Source: Collinsella aerofaciens (GTDB lineage Bacteria > Actinomycetota > Coriobacteriia > Coriobacteriales > Coriobacteriaceae). Taken from it: DNA of 64,000 bases. The stretch covers positions 28,693 through 92,692 of the forward strand of contig NZ_SPFY01000005.1 in the NCBI RefSeq assembly GCF_005844325.1, given 5' to 3'. Made by a program: the position numbers and the translations under genes. The first letter of the stretch is position 1; every line of letters starts with the position of its first letter. Below are positions 40,657 to 48,955 of this stretch, piece by piece. The notes beneath the pieces are model-generated. The model saw only the letters and a program-made list of their open reading frames with translations, was not told where the DNA came from and made no database searches.

Positions 40657-42024
40657 ATGCTTAAACGAAAAGCCTATGACAAACTACTAAAATGGAAGCA
40701 TGAAAGCGCTGGTAAAACAGCACTTCTTATTGAAGGAGCCCGCCGCGTCGGCAAGAGCACGCTTGCCCGCACGTTTGGAGAAACCGAATACAAGTCCTGC
40801 CTTGTCATTGATTTCTTTCAAGCACCTGCCGAAGTTAAGCAATATTTTGAGGACTATCGCACTGACTTCGACTCGCTCTTCCTCTATCTCTCGGTTTTCT
40901 ATAACGTCAAACTCTATGAACACGAGACGCTTATCGTCTTTGACGAGGTCCAGATGTACCCGCAAGCACGCGGACTCATCAAGTATCTCGTTGCAGACGG
41001 ACGTTACGACTACATCGAAACTGGATCCCTGCTCAGCATCAAGCAGAACATTAAAGATATCGTCATCCCATCCGAGGAAGAGTCTCTGGAACTTGAGCCC
41101 CTCGACTTTGAGGAGTTTCTTTGGGGCATGGACGAAAAGGGGCTGGCCGATCTCATTCGCATGAGTTTTAACAAGATGAAGCCGCTCCCCGATGCCCTAC
41201 ATCGCAGAGCGCTCTCCCTTATGCGCGAATACATGCTCGTAGGCGGCATGCCTGAGCCGGTATCCATCTATGTTGAACAGCGCGCTTTTGCGCCCGTCGA
41301 CGCTTCGAAGCGCCGAATCGTCCAGCTCTATCGCAACGATATCTCTCGTTTTGCAACCGGTTACGAATTCAAAGTCGTCTCCGTACTCGATGGCATCCCA
41401 GGTCAGCTCTCTAAGCACGAAAAACGATTCAAGCTTTCCTCACTTGATAAAAACGCACGCATGCGCACCTACGAAGAAGCCTTCTTTTGGCTGGCAGACG
41501 CGCGAATTGCCAATATCTGCTATGCCGCAAGCGAACCGAGTGTGGGTCTTTCACTCAGCATGGAGCAAACGGCCCTCAAGTGCTACATGGCAGACACCGG
41601 CCTGCTTGTAACGCTTGCCTTCTCTGACAACAACGATACCGATGAAGACGTTTACAGAGCCGTGCTTCGCGGCGACATCGGATTGAACGAAGGAATGCTT
41701 ACCGAAAACTACGTTGCCCAATCTCTAAAGGCCAATGGACACAGGCTCTTCTTTTATTTCCAAAGCGGAAAGAAGGAGGGGGAGGAGCGCATGGAAATCG
41801 ACTTCCTCGTTACCCGACCCTATGTCAATGCCGCCGGAAAGCCGCGCATCAGCCCCGTCGAAGTTAAGTCGCCACGCAGATACGGAACCATCTCCCTCGA
41901 CCGATTCCGCGCGCGCTTTAACAAGAAGATTGGGATGGCTTACGTGTTGCACCCTAAACAACTCGAGTGGGATGCCGAAGCGCAGCTGGCACATCTTCCG
42001 TTGTATATGGCTTTTTGCTTGTAG
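40657..42024 (+). CDS. AAA-type ATPase with DUF4143 C-terminus
   Basis: 455 aa from ATG 40657 (GAGG upstream); a GTG start at 40609 would place the N-terminus inside repeat 2. Walker A GARRVGKST at 28-35, Walker B LIVFDEVQM (96-97). The C-terminal DUF4143 has the nuclease-like EIDFLVTRP...PVEVKSPRRYGT. Such ATPases are common, often transferred, and of unclear role. Its GC content and codon use are less biased than those of flanking eno and mazG, suggesting acquisition. Confidence 0.88.
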   Translation: MLKRKAYDKLLKWKHESAGKTALLIEGARRVGKSTLARTFGETEYKSCLVIDFFQAPAEVKQYFEDYRTDFDSLFLYLSVFYNVKLYEHETLIVFDEVQMYPQARGLIKYLVADGRYDYIETGSLLSIKQNIKDIVIPSEEESLELEPLDFEEFLWGMDEKGLADLIRMSFNKMKPLPDALHRRALSLMREYMLVGGMPEPVSIYVEQRAFAPVDASKRRIVQLYRNDISRFATGYEFKVVSVLDGIPGQLSKHEKRFKLSSLDKNARMRTYEEAFFWLADARIANICYAASEPSVGLSLSMEQTALKCYMADTGLLVTLAFSDNNDTDEDVYRAVLRGDIGLNEGMLTENYVAQSLKANGHRLFFYFQSGKKEGEERMEIDFLVTRPYVNAAGKPRISPVEVKSPRRYGTISLDRFRARFNKKIGMAYVLHPKQLEWDAEAQLAHLPLYMAFCL

Positions 42025-42063
42025 AGACCTCTCTACGAATGGATGCCGTGAGAGACGCAGGCC

Positions 42064-42924
42064 TCACTCGCTTGCTTTTGCTTGGTCCCACAGGTCGTTG
42101 AGTTGAGCGGTTGAGCAGGCGGCGAGGTCATCGCCCGCCTCGTGCACGGCGGCCTCCATCGCAGCCCAACGGCGACGGAACTTTGCCGTGCTGGCGCGAA
42201 GGGCGCTCTCGGCGTCAATCCCCTCTTTGCGCGCAACGTTGACTAGGGCAAAGAGCAGGTCGCCAAACTCCATTTCGCGCTCGGGCGAGCCGGGCTCCTC
42301 GGCCTCAAACTCGGCACGCTCCTCGGCGACCTCATCCCACACATCCTGGACCGTCTCCCATTCAAAGCCCACGGCAGCCGCCTTGCGCGACACCTTCTGC
42401 GCCTGCATCAGCGCCGGCAGATGCGTGGGCACGCCGTCGAGCAGGCCCTCGGGCGCAGCCTCGCCTGCTGCCACGGCCTTGTCCTTGGCAGCCTTCTCGG
42501 CAAGCTTAACCTCGTCCCAGATCTTGAGCACCTCGTCGGAGTTATCGGCGTCCGCATCGCCAAACACGTGTGGGTGGCGGCGAATGAGCTTGGCGTCGAT
42601 ATCGCGCGCCACATCGGCCAGCGTAAACTCACCGGCGTCCGCCGCAATCTGCGCATGCAGCACCACCTGCATGAGCACGTCGCCCAGCTCCTCGCGCAGA
42701 TGCGCGGCATCATCGGCCTCGATGCAATCGAGCGCCTCGTAGGCTTCCTCAATCATGTTCTTGCCGATGCTCTGATGCGTCTGTTCGCGGTCCCACGGGC
42801 AGCCGTCGGGCTGACGCAGGCGCCAAATGGTCTGCACCAGATGCTGCAGCTCGGCCGATGCATCTACCAGCGTGGACAGATCGCGCGAGCCCTCGGCATT
42901 TTGCTGAGCCATGTGCTGCGCCAT
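42064..42924 (-). CDS. mazG: Nucleoside triphosphate pyrophosphohydrolase MazG
   Basis: 286 aa with tandem MazG domains. The first has CPWDREQTHQSIGKNMIEEAYEALDCIE and LREELGDVLMQVVLHAQIA; the second has EREMEFGDLLFALVNVARKEGID. It hydrolyses (d)NTPs to NMP and PPi, cleaning the pool. Its start overlaps closely the end of the phosphodiesterase gene, and both are co-directional. Confidence 0.93.
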   Translation of the reverse strand: MAQHMAQQNAEGSRDLSTLVDASAELQHLVQTIWRLRQPDGCPWDREQTHQSIGKNMIEEAYEALDCIEADDAAHLREELGDVLMQVVLHAQIAADAGEFTLADVARDIDAKLIRRHPHVFGDADADNSDEVLKIWDEVKLAEKAAKDKAVAAGEAAPEGLLDGVPTHLPALMQAQKVSRKAAAVGFEWETVQDVWDEVAEERAEFEAEEPGSPEREMEFGDLLFALVNVARKEGIDAESALRASTAKFRRRWAAMEAAVHEAGDDLAACSTAQLNDLWDQAKASE

Positions 42925-42926
42925 GG

Positions 42927-43475
42927 TTAGTCCTCCTCCATGATCACGTGGCGGAACGCGCCGCCCTCGTAGATGCCGTAGCTGTGCGAGCCGTCCTTGG
43001 GAATGCTCACGCTGCCGGGGTTGAAGAGCCGCAGGCCCGGGTGCGCGGCGCTCTCCTCGTTGACCTTGATGTGCGTGTGGCCGTAGACGAGCGCGGAGCC
43101 CTCGGGCAGCGCGGGCGCGTGGTCGACGCTGTTGTGCATGCCGGCGCCAAAGACGTGGCCGTGCGTCAGGAACAGCTCGCGGCCGGTCTCGTCGAACAAC
43201 GTGGCGTAGTCGGCCATGACCGGGAAGTCGAGCACCATCTGGTCGACCTCGGCGTCGCAGTTGCCGCGCACCGCGATGATGCGGTCAGCCAGGGCGTTGA
43301 GCAGCGGAATCACACGCTTGGGGGCATAGTCGCGCGGCAGATCGTTGCGCGGGCCGTGGTAGAGCAGATCGCCCAGCAGGACGATGCGGTCGGGCTGCTC
43401 GGACTCGATGGCGGCGACCAGACGCTCGGTCCAATATGCCGAACCGTGGATGTCGGAGGCGATGAGGTATTTCAT
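42927..43475 (-). CDS. YfcE-like metallophosphodiesterase
   Basis: 182-aa Mn-dependent phosphodiesterase of the YfcE/MJ0936 family. Motifs: ASDIHGSAYW, LLGDLLYHGP, VRGNCDAE, LTHGHVFGAG, YGHTHIK and LFNPGSVSIPKDG. Physiological substrate unknown. It reads into mazG with 2 bp between. Confidence 0.9.
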   Translation of the reverse strand: MKYLIASDIHGSAYWTERLVAAIESEQPDRIVLLGDLLYHGPRNDLPRDYAPKRVIPLLNALADRIIAVRGNCDAEVDQMVLDFPVMADYATLFDETGRELFLTHGHVFGAGMHNSVDHAPALPEGSALVYGHTHIKVNEESAAHPGLRLFNPGSVSIPKDGSHSYGIYEGGAFRHVIMEED

Positions 43476-43532
43476 GGGGAGATCCTTTCGGATGGGGTTG
43501 ATATGGCTGGGCGCGGGATGTCGCCGGCCGCG

Positions 43533-44018
43533 TTATTCAAATCGCAGTGCCGCGCTCTGGGCCGTCTGCATCACGCGCTGGAGCGGCACGTCGTGCTCAC
43601 GGGCAAGACGGGCGCAGTCCTCGTACTCGGGCGCCGCGCGCTCGCTGCCGTCGGGCAGGGTGGCCACCTTGACGGACACCTCGCCCCATGGCGTCGTTAC
43701 GCGCTCAAAGCGGCGTGGCAGACAAACGCGCTCCATAACCTGGCGGCGGATGCCATTGGTCGTGGTTTCCAAAAAGATGATCGTCTGCAGGCGCTCGATA
43801 TCCTCGTGGGTGCAGATTACCTGCAGCTGCCAGCCGGGACGGCCCTTCTTGCAATAGAGGGGCAGCCAGTGCACCTCGCGCGCACCGGCCTCGCGCAGGC
43901 GGTCGGCGGCGTAGGCGAGCACCTCGGGCGATGCGTCGTCGATATCGCATTCCAGCTTGACGATAGTCTCGGGCGCATCGGTCTCGCGGGACAGCGGAGA
44001 TTTGCTATCGCATGGCAT
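43533..44018 (-). CDS. larC: Stand-alone LarC C-terminal domain (nickel-pincer cofactor protein)
   Basis: 161 aa from ATG 44018 (AAAGGAG upstream). The sequence aligns with the C-terminal half of LarC: LECDIDDASPEVLAYAADRL, KKGRPGWQLQVIC, FLETTTNGIRRQ, TPWGEVSVKVATLPDG and APEYEDCARLAREHDVPL. LarC is the CTP-dependent nickel insertase of the lactate-racemase cofactor. In lactobacilli it is made by frameshifting from larC1 and larC2; here only the larC2 part is present, and no N-terminal half lies next to it. Confidence 0.82.
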   Translation of the reverse strand: MPCDSKSPLSRETDAPETIVKLECDIDDASPEVLAYAADRLREAGAREVHWLPLYCKKGRPGWQLQVICTHEDIERLQTIIFLETTTNGIRRQVMERVCLPRRFERVTTPWGEVSVKVATLPDGSERAAPEYEDCARLAREHDVPLQRVMQTAQSAALRFE

Positions 44019-44154
44019 ACGGTCCGGCTCCTTTCCGCACGGGCTCGTTTTGTTCACCCAAACGCTAACACATCGCGGGCGGCGTGGATGTGGCAGAGCG
44101 CGATGAGCGCGATTTTCCTTGTTCGCAAGAAACCGACACTCCACCGCCTCAGCC

Positions 44155-44219
44155 AAACATGTACATCAGCCTCCAAACATGTCATTTTTTGCAGCTTTTG
44201 GAGGCTGATGTACATGTTT
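44155..44219. repeat. Perfect 23-bp inverted repeat in a divergent intergenic region
   Basis: AAACATGTACATCAGCCTCCAAA (44155-44177) and its exact complement (44197-44219), with a 19-nt spacer that itself repeats CATGT. It lies between larC (-) and the PHP gene (+), so it is not a terminator of either. Confidence 0.88.
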
Positions 44220-44357
44220 TGACGCGGGGCCGATACCGTCGCGGCGACCCTCGCACGCAACCCACCTTTCCAGTCAATTTCGGTCCCCGGTGCGCTCGTC
44301 GCATCGGGGACCGCGCCGTTACAATGGAGCGGATTCGCTTGACGCAAAGGAGCTGCC

Positions 44358-45269
44358 ATGTCTGCTTGCCCGCTGGTCGATTGCCATACTCATACCTCGT
44401 TCTCGGACGGGCATGCCTCGCTTGAGGACAACGTCCGCGCCGCCGCTACGGCCGGCTGCCGCGTCATGGTCTCAACCGACCATCTCACCCTGCCCGCCAG
44501 CATGGATGCCAATTGCGAGGTACAGGTTGTCGAGGGCGACCTGCCGGCGCATCGTCTGGCTTTTGAGGATGCTCGCAAACTTGCCGCGCAGATCGCGCCG
44601 GAGCTCGAGCTTATCTATGGCTTTGAATGCGATTGGTACGAGAGCTGCGAGCCTTTGGTTGAGCGCTGGTCCCAGGGCGCCGTCGTACGCCTGGGCAGCG
44701 TGCATTGGATTGGCAACCCAGGCGATATCATGGCCGGTGCCGCGGGTACGGCGGGAACGGAAAACGTCGCTCGCCCCGATACACCCGATTCCCTTTGCGG
44801 TTGGATCGACGACGACACCGACCTGCACGTTTGGGAAAACCTGGGCGTGCGCGGTGTGTGGGAGCGCTACGTCGACGACTGGTGTCGCGCCTGCGAAAGC
44901 TCGCTTAACTTTGATGTGATGGCTCATCCCGACCTGGTCATGCGTTTTTCGAAGGAAGGCTTTGCGCCCGATTTTGACCCCGCGCCATTCTGGAAGCAGA
45001 TGGCCGAGTGCGCGCACGATACGGGCCGCCGCGTTGAGGTCTCGACCGCCGCACCGCGCAAGGGACTCGACGACTACTATCCCGCGACCGGCCTTTTGCG
45101 TTGCTTCGCCCATGCCGAAGTGCCGATCACCTTTGGCTCGGACGCGCACCGCGCCTGCGATATTTGCTGGAATATCCGCGAGGCCCAGGGCCACGCCTAC
45201 GACTGCGGCTATCGAACCTTCGACATCCCCCACCTCACCGGCGAATGGGAGCCCACGCCCCTCGCCTAA
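44358..45269 (+). CDS. PHP-domain phosphatase, probable histidinol-phosphatase
   Basis: 303 aa. PHP motifs: DCHTHTSFSDGH (I), VSTDHLT (II), GFECDWYE, LGSVHWI (III), VMAHPDLVM and FGSDAHRA (IV). These bind a trinuclear metal centre. It lies next to the his operon, which has no other histidinol-phosphate phosphatase, so it most likely supplies that step (HisK type). Other phosphoesters are possible. Confidence 0.85.
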   Translation: MSACPLVDCHTHTSFSDGHASLEDNVRAAATAGCRVMVSTDHLTLPASMDANCEVQVVEGDLPAHRLAFEDARKLAAQIAPELELIYGFECDWYESCEPLVERWSQGAVVRLGSVHWIGNPGDIMAGAAGTAGTENVARPDTPDSLCGWIDDDTDLHVWENLGVRGVWERYVDDWCRACESSLNFDVMAHPDLVMRFSKEGFAPDFDPAPFWKQMAECAHDTGRRVEVSTAAPRKGLDDYYPATGLLRCFAHAEVPITFGSDAHRACDICWNIREAQGHAYDCGYRTFDIPHLTGEWEPTPLA

Positions 45270-45270
45270 G

Positions 45271-45313
45271 ACTAGTCATTGAGGGCACTCTTCACAAATG
45301 ACCCCTTGGGGAC
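45271..45313. repeat. REP-like interspersed repeat, copy 4 (diverged)
   Basis: ACTAGTCATTGAGGGCACTC...CAAATGACCCCTTGGGGACG. Same ends as the 5139 family, with changed core. Confidence 0.65.
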
Positions 45314-45376
45314 GGAGGAAAACAGGTCGTTTCGCTCACCACCGACGCCCGTGCAACACCGCCCGCCAAAAAGAAC

Positions 45377-45512
45377 GCCCGTTTACTACGATGAACCGCA
45401 AACCTCCGACCATCGGCTTAATGCGGAAAATAAAACCGCAGGTAGAAGCGTTGACGATTTGTTCAAAACCGACGTGTGGTCAGCAGATCCAGTTTCATCG
45501 TAGTAATTGGGC
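45377..45512. repeat. Palindrome NP6 between PHP gene and hisE
   Basis: 19-nt arms GCCCGTTTACTACGATGAA (45377) and TTCATCGTAGTAATTGGGC (45494) with two mismatches. Inside are CCGCA/TGCGG and GCGG/CCGC hairpins. A tiny ORF (MKLDLLTTRRF) starts in the right arm on the minus strand, probably by chance. Lies in the 338-bp gap 45270-45607, which has no gene. Confidence 0.7.
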
Positions 45513-45550
45513 ATGTTATTTGGCAGCGCCGGCAAAGACTGCCCCAAACG

Positions 45551-45603
45551 ACTAGTCGTTTAAGAACGTCCCCAATGACTACTGTCCCCCTTGCACCAAA
45601 AGC
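45551..45603. repeat. REP-like interspersed repeat, copy 5, fused to a TGTCCCCCTTGCACCA word
   Basis: ACTAGTCGTTTAAGAACGTC-CCCAATGACTA is nearly identical to the 5139 unit; it continues into CTGTCCCCCTTGCACCA, found also near 7920. It joins both repeat vocabularies in one element, 5 bp from the hisE stop. Confidence 0.8.
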
Positions 45604-45607
45604 TTGA

Positions 45608-45925
45608 CTAGTGGCGGCGAGCGTTGAGTTCGCCGGCCAGTTCGTCGAGGGTGATGCCGTAGCGCTCAAGCGTCACGAGCAGGTGGTAGACCAGATCGCC
45701 GGCTTCGTAGCGGATGTGGTCGTGGTCGTTGTCCTTGCAGGCCATGATGACCTCGCTCGCCTCCTCGGCAAGCTTCTTGAGCAGTTCGTCCTCGACGTCG
45801 GTCAGCAGACGAGCGGTGTAGCTCTCCTGTGGCGACGCATCGCGACGCCCGTGAATCACCTCGGCCAGTCCCGTCAGCGTCTCGCCGATATTTCCCGGCT
45901 GCACGTTAGCTGTTCTGACTCCCAT
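45608..45925 (-). CDS. hisE: Phosphoribosyl-ATP pyrophosphatase
   Basis: 105-aa helical pyrophosphohydrolase. ASPQESYTARLL, EELLKKLAEEASEVIMACKD (acidic metal site) and RYEAGDLVYHLLVTLERYGI are typical HisE. Removes PPi from PR-ATP, the second step of histidine synthesis. Separate from hisI here, unlike the fused hisIE of enterobacteria. Last gene of the operon. Confidence 0.94.
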   Translation of the reverse strand: MGVRTANVQPGNIGETLTGLAEVIHGRRDASPQESYTARLLTDVEDELLKKLAEEASEVIMACKDNDHDHIRYEAGDLVYHLLVTLERYGITLDELAGELNARRH

Positions 45926-45940
45926 GGTTATTTCCTCTCG

Positions 45941-46168
45941 TTACTGCAGCGTAAAGTAGGTACCGGTCTCATCGAACCGAGGCTTTGCGCCCTTTTTCTC
46001 AAAGAACTCGACGATGACGGCATGGGCCTCATCAAGCCTTTCCTTCTCGGCCTCGAGCCAAAGCGACTGCGCCCCGCAGGCATCAGTCAGGTGCACGCGG
46101 CATGGCACGCCCGCGCGGAGGAGCTCGGTGTTGCAGTCGGCGACCTCGAACGGCGTCACGACTTTCAT
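45941..46168 (-). CDS. Small 75-aa protein embedded in the his operon
   Basis: [20 protein letters not shown] start, a [10 protein letters not shown] segment and an [19 protein letters not shown] end. Two cysteines, no membrane segment. Its ATG overlaps the hisI stop (ATGA), so it is translationally coupled to hisI and lies 15 bp before hisE. AGTGCGATG context gives a weak ribosome site, consistent with coupling. Function unknown; position suggests a histidine-pathway role. Confidence 0.8.
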   Translation of the reverse strand: MKVVTPFEVADCNTELLRAGVPCRVHLTDACGAQSLWLEAEKERLDEAHAVIVEFFEKKGAKPRFDETGTYFTLQ

Positions 46169-46506
46169 CGCACTCCCCCTTCCACGCGCTTAAAGAAGCA
46201 GGTACGGTTGCCGGTATGGCAGGCCGGACCCGGCGAGTCAACCTTGACCAGCAGCGTATCGCTATCGCAGTCGGCCCAAAGCTCCTTGACCTCCTGCATA
46301 TTGCCGCTCGTCGCGCCCTTGTTCCAGAGCTCCTGGCGACTGCGGCTCCAAAACCACGTGGTACCGGTCTTGAGCGTCAGCCCCACCGACTCCTCGTTCA
46401 TCCAAGCAACCATAAGCACCTCGCCGGTGTCATACTGCTGAACCACACAAGGAATCAGCCCCTTGGCGTCGTATGTAAGCTTTGAAGGATCGGTTATCTC
46501 TTCCAT
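46165..46506 (-). CDS. hisI: Phosphoribosyl-AMP cyclohydrolase
   Basis: 113 aa from ATG 46506 (GGGAAGAG upstream). Zinc/magnesium site: [32 protein letters not shown] and [16 protein letters not shown] are family hallmarks. Opens the adenine ring of PR-AMP, step three. Separated from hisF by the 102-bp element NP4. Confidence 0.95.
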   Translation of the reverse strand: MEEITDPSKLTYDAKGLIPCVVQQYDTGEVLMVAWMNEESVGLTLKTGTTWFWSRSRQELWNKGATSGNMQEVKELWADCDSDTLLVKVDSPGPACHTGNRTCFFKRVEGGVR

Positions 46507-46540
46507 TTCTCTTCCCAAATTCAAACTTCGCAGGTCGGTG

Positions 46541-46642
46541 AGGGTTGTCCAGGTGCCCGAGATTCCGAGCGACAAGCCCGACGACGCGTACTTAAGTACG
46601 CGAGGAGGGTTGGAGCCGGAAGGTCGGGTGCCTGGGCAAGCC
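46541..46642. repeat. Nested palindrome NP4 between hisF and hisI (AICAR-pair family, copy 2)
   Basis: Outer stem CCAGGTGCCCGA (46549-46560) with TCGGGTGCCTGG (46624-46635), same 2x2 mismatch as NP3. Next stem TTCCG with CGGAA. The apex CGCGTACTTAAGTACGCG (46585-46602) is a perfect palindrome. Flanks AGGGTTNTCCA and CTGGGCAAGCC are shared with NP3. Confidence 0.88.
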
Positions 46643-46648
46643 GCAGCA

Positions 46649-47431
46649 TTAGAAGTCCAGCCTCACAGGAATACCTTGAGAGGCCATATACTCTTTGACT
46701 TCGCGAATGCTGAACGTCCCAAAGTGAAAGACGCTCGCCGCCAGCACGGCATCGGCCTCGCCCTCGATCACACCCTCGGCAAAATGCTCGAGTGTGCCCA
46801 CGCCGCCGCTCGCGATAACGGGAATCGGCACCGCGCGGGCCACGGCGCGAGTAAGCGCCAGATCGAAGCCGGCCTTGGTACCGTCGCGGTCCATGCTGGT
46901 CAGTAGGATTTCGCCGGCGCCACGACGAGCCGCCTCCTCGGCCCACGCCACTGCGTCGATACCCGTAGCGTTGCGGCCGCCCGCCGTAAAGACCTCCCAC
47001 TTATCGGCGCCCGGCTCCCCGGGCAGCCCCACGCGCTTGGCATCGATCGCCACGACCACGGCTTGGCTGCCAAACGCCGCGGCGGCCTGGCTGATCAACG
47101 ACGGATCGCGCACGGCGGCAGAGTTGAGCGACACCTTGTCAGCACCGGCGGCAACCATGGTGCGCATGCCCGCCAGGTCGCGAAAGCCGCCGCCCACGGT
47201 ATAGGGAATGGCCAGCTCCTCGGCCGCATGCGCCGCCATCTCGATAGTCGTCGCACGGTTATCGCTCGTCGCGGTAATGTCCAAAAATACGACCTCGTCC
47301 GCACCCTCGCGGTCGTAGGCGCGGGCCAGCTCCACCGGATCGCCGGCATCGCGCAAGCTCACAAAGTTGACGCCCTTGACCACACGGCCGTCCTTGACGT
47401 CCAGGCAGGGAATTACGCGCTTGGTAAGCAT
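46649..47431 (-). CDS. hisF: Imidazole glycerol phosphate synthase, cyclase subunit
   Basis: 260-aa TIM barrel. [20 protein letters not shown] (catalytic Asp11), [25 protein letters not shown] and [17 protein letters not shown] phosphate sites. With HisH it converts PRFAR plus glutamine-derived ammonia to IGP and AICAR. Starts 3 bp after the hisA stop. Confidence 0.96.
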   Translation of the reverse strand: MLTKRVIPCLDVKDGRVVKGVNFVSLRDAGDPVELARAYDREGADEVVFLDITATSDNRATTIEMAAHAAEELAIPYTVGGGFRDLAGMRTMVAAGADKVSLNSAAVRDPSLISQAAAAFGSQAVVVAIDAKRVGLPGEPGADKWEVFTAGGRNATGIDAVAWAEEAARRGAGEILLTSMDRDGTKAGFDLALTRAVARAVPIPVIASGGVGTLEHFAEGVIEGEADAVLAASVFHFGTFSIREVKEYMASQGIPVRLDF

Positions 47432-47434
47432 GGG

Positions 47435-48178
47435 CTACTCCTCCCCTCGAGCGGCGGCCAGCGCCTGGGCCAGCGTAAAGTTGCCCTCGTAGAGCGCACG
47501 ACCGGTAATGGCGCCTTCAATCGCGCCCTCGCCCACCGCGGCCAGCGCGCGGATGTCGTCGAGCGTCGAGATACCGCCCGACGCCACGACGGGAAAGCCC
47601 GCGACCTGCGCCACATGGCGATACGCCGCCACATCGATGCCCGTCTGCATGCCATCACGCGCGATGTCGGTATACACCAGATGTTTAAAGCCCAGCTCGG
47701 TAAGCTGCGCCACGGCATCGTCGAGTGCCACGCCCGCGCCGTCGCGCCAGCCGTTCACCTTAACCTGGCCGTCGCGCGCGGCAATGTCGGCGACCAACAG
47801 CTCGCCAAGGCCCTGGGCTGCCACCTCAGCAAAACCCGGCTCGGTCACGAGCACGGTGCCCAGCGCAATGCGGCGAGCACCATAGCCTGCCAGCTCATCG
47901 ATGCGTGCGAGTGAGCGAACGCCGCCGCCCACGTCCACGGACAGACCGTCGACGCCGCAGATGGCCTTAATCGCCGCCGAGTTGGCAGCGCATGTGTCCT
48001 CGTCCTCGCCAAAGGCAGCGGACAGGTCGACGACATGCACCCAGCTTGCGCCCTGCTCGGCAAACGAGCGGGCGACGGCCACGGGGTCATCGGAATATAC
48101 CTTGCAGCGGTTGCGGTCGCCGCGCTCCAGGCGCACAACCTTGCCGCCGATCAGATCGATTGCGGGAAACAGGATCAT
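47435..48178 (-). CDS. hisA: ProFAR isomerase
   Basis: 247-aa TIM barrel paralogue of HisF: LFPAIDLIGGKVVRLERGD with Asp8, DVGGGVRSLARIDELAGYGARRIALGT, VVASGGISTLDDIRAL. Isomerises ProFAR to PRFAR. Its start overlaps the hisH stop by 4 bp. Could also serve tryptophan synthesis (PriA type) as in some Actinobacteria; not decidable by eye. Confidence 0.93.
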   Translation of the reverse strand: MILFPAIDLIGGKVVRLERGDRNRCKVYSDDPVAVARSFAEQGASWVHVVDLSAAFGEDEDTCAANSAAIKAICGVDGLSVDVGGGVRSLARIDELAGYGARRIALGTVLVTEPGFAEVAAQGLGELLVADIAARDGQVKVNGWRDGAGVALDDAVAQLTELGFKHLVYTDIARDGMQTGIDVAAYRHVAQVAGFPVVASGGISTLDDIRALAAVGEGAIEGAITGRALYEGNFTLAQALAAARGEE

Positions 48179-48876
48179 CGGCCAACCTCCTCGACGATGT
48201 TGACGAAGTTCTTAAGGATGCGCTGACCCAGCGCGGAGGATTTCTCGGGATGGAACTGGCAGCCCCACACATTGCCGTGGCGCACGATGCACGGGAAACT
48301 CCGTGTATAGTGCGTGCGCGCCAACACATCGGTGGCATCGACGTCGCCGGCCACCGCGTAGCTGTGGGTGAAGTACATATTGGCGCCCTCGGCAAAACCG
48401 GCGAGCAGCGGATCGGCCGCGCCGGCAGGCGTCATGTGCACCTGATCCCAGCCCACGTGCGGGACCTTCAGACGGCTCGACTCCAGGTGCGTGCACGAGC
48501 CACGCATGATGCCCAGGCCATCGACCCAGGGACCGCCGGCCTGCTCGGAGGCATCGTCGTCCGCGTCCACGCCCTCGTCCGCAGGCACGCCCTCGTTGCC
48601 ACGCTCAAAAAATAGCTGAAGACCCAGGCAGATGCCGAGCAGCGGAGTTCCGGCGGCAACGGCATCGAGCACGGCCACCTCCTCGCCGCTCTGGCGCATA
48701 AAGGCGATCGCGTCATAGAACGCGCCCACACCCGGGATGACCAGGCCGTCGGCGTTGCGGATCTGTTCCGGATCGTCCGATGTGCAGGCGGCGGCACCGG
48801 CGCGCGCAAGCCCGCGCACGACGCTCGACAAGTTGCCCTTGTGGTAGTCGACCACCACGATCTTCGGTTCGCCCAC
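48175..48876 (-). CDS. hisH: Imidazole glycerol phosphate synthase, glutaminase subunit
   Basis: 233 aa from GTG 48876 (GGAGGGG upstream). Class I amidotransferase: PGVGAFYDAIAFM oxyanion region, nucleophile Cys in LLGICLGLQLFFE, His-x-Glu in WGCQFHPEKSS. An acidic Asp/Glu-rich insertion (ADEGVDADDDASEQ) follows the nucleophile. Supplies ammonia to HisF. A REP-like repeat sits in the gap before it. Confidence 0.95.
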   Translation of the reverse strand: MGEPKIVVVDYHKGNLSSVVRGLARAGAAACTSDDPEQIRNADGLVIPGVGAFYDAIAFMRQSGEEVAVLDAVAAGTPLLGICLGLQLFFERGNEGVPADEGVDADDDASEQAGGPWVDGLGIMRGSCTHLESSRLKVPHVGWDQVHMTPAGAADPLLAGFAEGANMYFTHSYAVAGDVDATDVLARTHYTRSFPCIVRHGNVWGCQFHPEKSSALGQRILKNFVNIVEEVGR

Positions 48877-48901
48877 GCGACCCCTCCACTTCTCATCATC
48901 C

Positions 48902-48942
48902 AAAACCACCACAAAGGTGCCTGTCCCCTTCGTGGTGGTTTT
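48902..48942. repeat. REP-like inverted repeat between hisB and hisH
   Basis: AAAACCACCAC and GTGGTGGTTTT arms around AAAGGTGCCTGTCCCCTTC. An intercistronic repeat inside a transcribed operon; the hisH ribosome site is ~15 bp beyond. Confidence 0.8.
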
Positions 48943-48955
48943 ACCCTTGTGACGG

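Noticed and set aside
45463..45500. Leader peptide MKLDLLTTRRF as a his attenuator
   Set aside because: It lies downstream of hisE, has no histidines, and begins within a palindrome arm.
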